Shown in pieces: positions 62,406-64,000 of a stretch of 64,000 bases of DNA (within the stretch, counting starts at the first letter, position 1; the number at the start of each line of letters is the position of its first letter). Under the pieces are notes generated by a model. That model saw nothing but the letters and a program-made list of their open reading frames with translations, was not told the origin of the DNA and did no database searches. The translations under genes and the position numbers were made by a program. This DNA is from Marinomonas primoryensis (GTDB lineage: Bacteria; Pseudomonadota; Gammaproteobacteria; Pseudomonadales; Marinomonadaceae): contig NZ_CP054301.1 of NCBI RefSeq assembly GCF_013372285.1, positions 124,001 to 188,000 of the forward strand, given 5' to 3'.

Positions 62406-64000
62406 TTATTCAATAACGCGTAAGGTCATTAAGTCGCTGTCTTTGGTGATGACCAATGTTGGATCAACGCGCAAACAGCTGCCAGCATAGTGTCCAGCCA
62501 CGGAAAAAGTACAGACTTGTGAGCGGTAGCCTTCAATGTCGGGCAGTTTCCAAAGTGCTTGAAAGATTTGGTCCTGATGGGAAAAACGACCCGCTGTTTC
62601 TTCCATCAAAGCGTCTTCACCATCGAATAAACTGATGTTAAAGCCACAACGGCCAGCAATAGGTTTACTCACATATCCGTTGGTTTTAAGAGAGTCGCTT
62701 AGTTCAAAAGACGATTCCAATAAATAAGGATGATCAGGGAAAAGCATCCATAAAACGGGTAAAATCGCTTTATTGCTCGGAATAAGTGTCCAAAGTGGTT
62801 CATATACCATCACGTCTTTGCGCAATAACACATCCACTAAGCGTGGTGCTGTACTGCGCGGCGTATCAGTCTGATAATCCCGTAGGCGTTGTTCATCGTC
62901 GTCACATTCAGCACGAATCTGATCTAACGCGGTTTCCCATGCCCAAGTCTTCCATACCCAGCGAATTTTGACGCCATCGGCATCGACCACATCACCCTCT
63001 TCGTCCCAACGTAAGTTGGCGACACCTTTGATCACTTTACAATTTAATCCGGCTTTTTCCATGGTGCGTTTCATGAAAAGAGCGTGATAGTTTTCTTCAA
63101 GGTCGGTGTCTTGCATGATGTGAATCACGCCTTTCACGTCGCTGTTTTTCCACGCTTCAATCAATTCGTCGATCAGTTCCGTAGCTGAACCATCTCCTTC
63201 ATTGCCGCCATAATGCTTGGCCCATTTCTCTTGGATAATCCCCGCTTCCATATAGCAAGAAGCCGAGTCACAGTTGTACTCGTAAACCTTGATACCTTGT
63301 GCGGATACGCTGAAATCGAACCTTCCAGTGATCATTTGATTACGACGATTGTCCCAAGATTGATGAATCTTCGGCCATAACGCCGGTGGAATGTTAAAGC
63401 TAGATAACAGTTCATCGTTTTGTAATACGTAGTCTGTCGCGTGCATAAACAAAGCGTGCAATTCGTTCGTCGCGCGTTTCAGTTCCCGTTCAGCGGTCTC
63501 GGTCATGACCATGTATTTGTGGTCGTCTTCGACTCGGCTGGCGAGTTTGTGTCCACCCATCATATCGACAAAGGCTTCTTCCGCTGGATTGGCGATATTT
63601 AACCAAGCGCGTGTGGCTTGACCCTTGTCCGGCACATGGCGTAGTTGTAGATCGAAAAGTGTTGGATCGTCAGGCTCAATATTTTCTGCATGCTGGTCAT
63701 CGTCGGTTTGAATGACCCAACCTAAAATAGAAGCGTCACCATAGGAGCAGCGTAACCAGTAGCCGCCATCGTCGCTGATTCGTGCTTCTAGTTCGCGGGA
63801 ATAGTCTTGCCCTTCAGACCAAACGTGGTGACCGACGTTTTGTTCAATCAAATGCAGGCGATCCGGCATGACTTTGGTGATAATGGCGACATGGCCGGTG
63901 ACTTCAAATTCGCCGCCTTCGCTCCAAATTAACAAGGAGCCAACTTCTGGATGACGCAAGGATCCATTGCGAAACGATTTCAGCGGTAAGCGGCTTTCGT
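62406..64000 (-). CDS. gss: bifunctional glutathionylspermidine amidase/synthetase (5' end beyond window)
   Basis: 531 residues are visible and the frame is open at the right edge, so the N terminus is missing. The first part is the end of the CHAP amidase domain (GSLLIWSEGGEFEVTGHVAIITKV, with its catalytic His in GHVAIIT); the nucleophilic Cys would be in the missing piece. The synthetase follows: ATNELHALFMHATDYVL, MITGRFDFSVSAQGIKVYEYN, ADSASCYMEAG-like DSASCYMEAGI and the ATP-grasp-like KPIAGRCGFN near the end. It joins glutathione to spermidine and can hydrolyse the product. The match to E. coli Gss extends over the full visible length. Confidence 0.9.
   Translation of the reverse strand, partial: ESRLPLKSFRNGSLRHPEVGSLLIWSEGGEFEVTGHVAIITKVMPDRLHLIEQNVGHHVWSEGQDYSRELEARISDDGGYWLRCSYGDASILGWVIQTDDDQHAENIEPDDPTLFDLQLRHVPDKGQATRAWLNIANPAEEAFVDMMGGHKLASRVEDDHKYMVMTETAERELKRATNELHALFMHATDYVLQNDELLSSFNIPPALWPKIHQSWDNRRNQMITGRFDFSVSAQGIKVYEYNCDSASCYMEAGIIQEKWAKHYGGNEGDGSATELIDELIEAWKNSDVKGVIHIMQDTDLEENYHALFMKRTMEKAGLNCKVIKGVANLRWDEEGDVVDADGVKIRWVWKTWAWETALDQIRAECDDDEQRLRDYQTDTPRSTAPRLVDVLLRKDVMVYEPLWTLIPSNKAILPVLWMLFPDHPYLLESSFELSDSLKTNGYVSKPIAGRCGFNISLFDGEDALMEETAGRFSHQDQIFQALWKLPDIEGYRSQVCTFSVAGHYAGSCLRVDPTLVITKDSDLMTLRVIE

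Overview
The window looks like chromosome of a marine gammaproteobacterium of the Oceanospirillales type, most likely Marinomonas or a close relative. This is inferred from gene content and moderate base composition, not from a marker gene: no rRNA, tRNA or ribosomal protein gene was seen. Most of the window is transport and regulation: four complete ABC uptake systems, three LacI-type and two LysR-type regulators, two TauE/SafE exporters, several DMT/MFS carriers and two diguanylate cyclases.

Layout. 1-6.7 kb: a Pnkp-like HAD phosphatase, a small lipoprotein, a DUF4432 epimerase-like protein, a gamma-glutamylcyclotransferase-like protein, ada, a TauE/SafE permease, a PaiB-like protein and a membrane GGDEF protein. 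6.8-12.6 kb: a LacI-controlled sugar ABC operon on the minus strand, with REP-like palindromes between its genes. 12.8-15.6 kb: a large lipoprotein, tag and a LysR gene divergent from aapJQMP plus an amine oxidase-like flavoprotein (15.9-21.7 kb). 21.8-22.1 kb: the decayed remains of a hexapeptide acetyltransferase.

22.3-28.3 kb is the most unusual part. Six tightly packed genes encode a PhoU-like/aminoglycoside-phosphotransferase fusion, an ATP-grasp ligase, an HprK-related kinase, a histidine phosphatase, a calcineurin-type phosphoesterase and an amphi-Trp protein. They match the little-known cassette that protein-family names call the 'GAK system'. A near-consensus PHO box (22241-22258) with a plausible -10 lies just upstream, which suggests phosphate-starvation control.

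28.4-34.9 kb: a convergent AfuABC-like sugar-phosphate uptake operon with its own inositol-monophosphatase-family enzyme and LacI regulator, and a strong operator palindrome. 45.5-52.4 kb holds a second module built on the same idea: an ABC importer, a metallo-beta-lactamase-fold hydrolase, a LacI regulator and an IMPase, divided by a perfect 16-bp palindrome. Both modules probably import phosphorylated organic compounds and remove the phosphate inside the cell.

35-45.5 kb: an orphan RimK-like ATP-grasp protein, rarD, an FMN riboswitch controlling a RibN-type riboflavin transporter, an MFS carrier, a TVP38-flavoprotein fusion followed by a DUF547 protein, and a LysR/TauE pair. 52.5-64 kb: a PAS-GAF-GGDEF protein, a YgjP-like metallopeptidase, the preQ0 transporter yhhQ, an HPP/TetR pair, a RIO kinase, a novel ribbon-helix-helix protein with a duplicated Trp motif, rhlE, a zinc-ribbon membrane protein, a porin and a 5'-truncated gss. 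No prophage, CRISPR array, insertion sequence or recognisable antiphage island was found.
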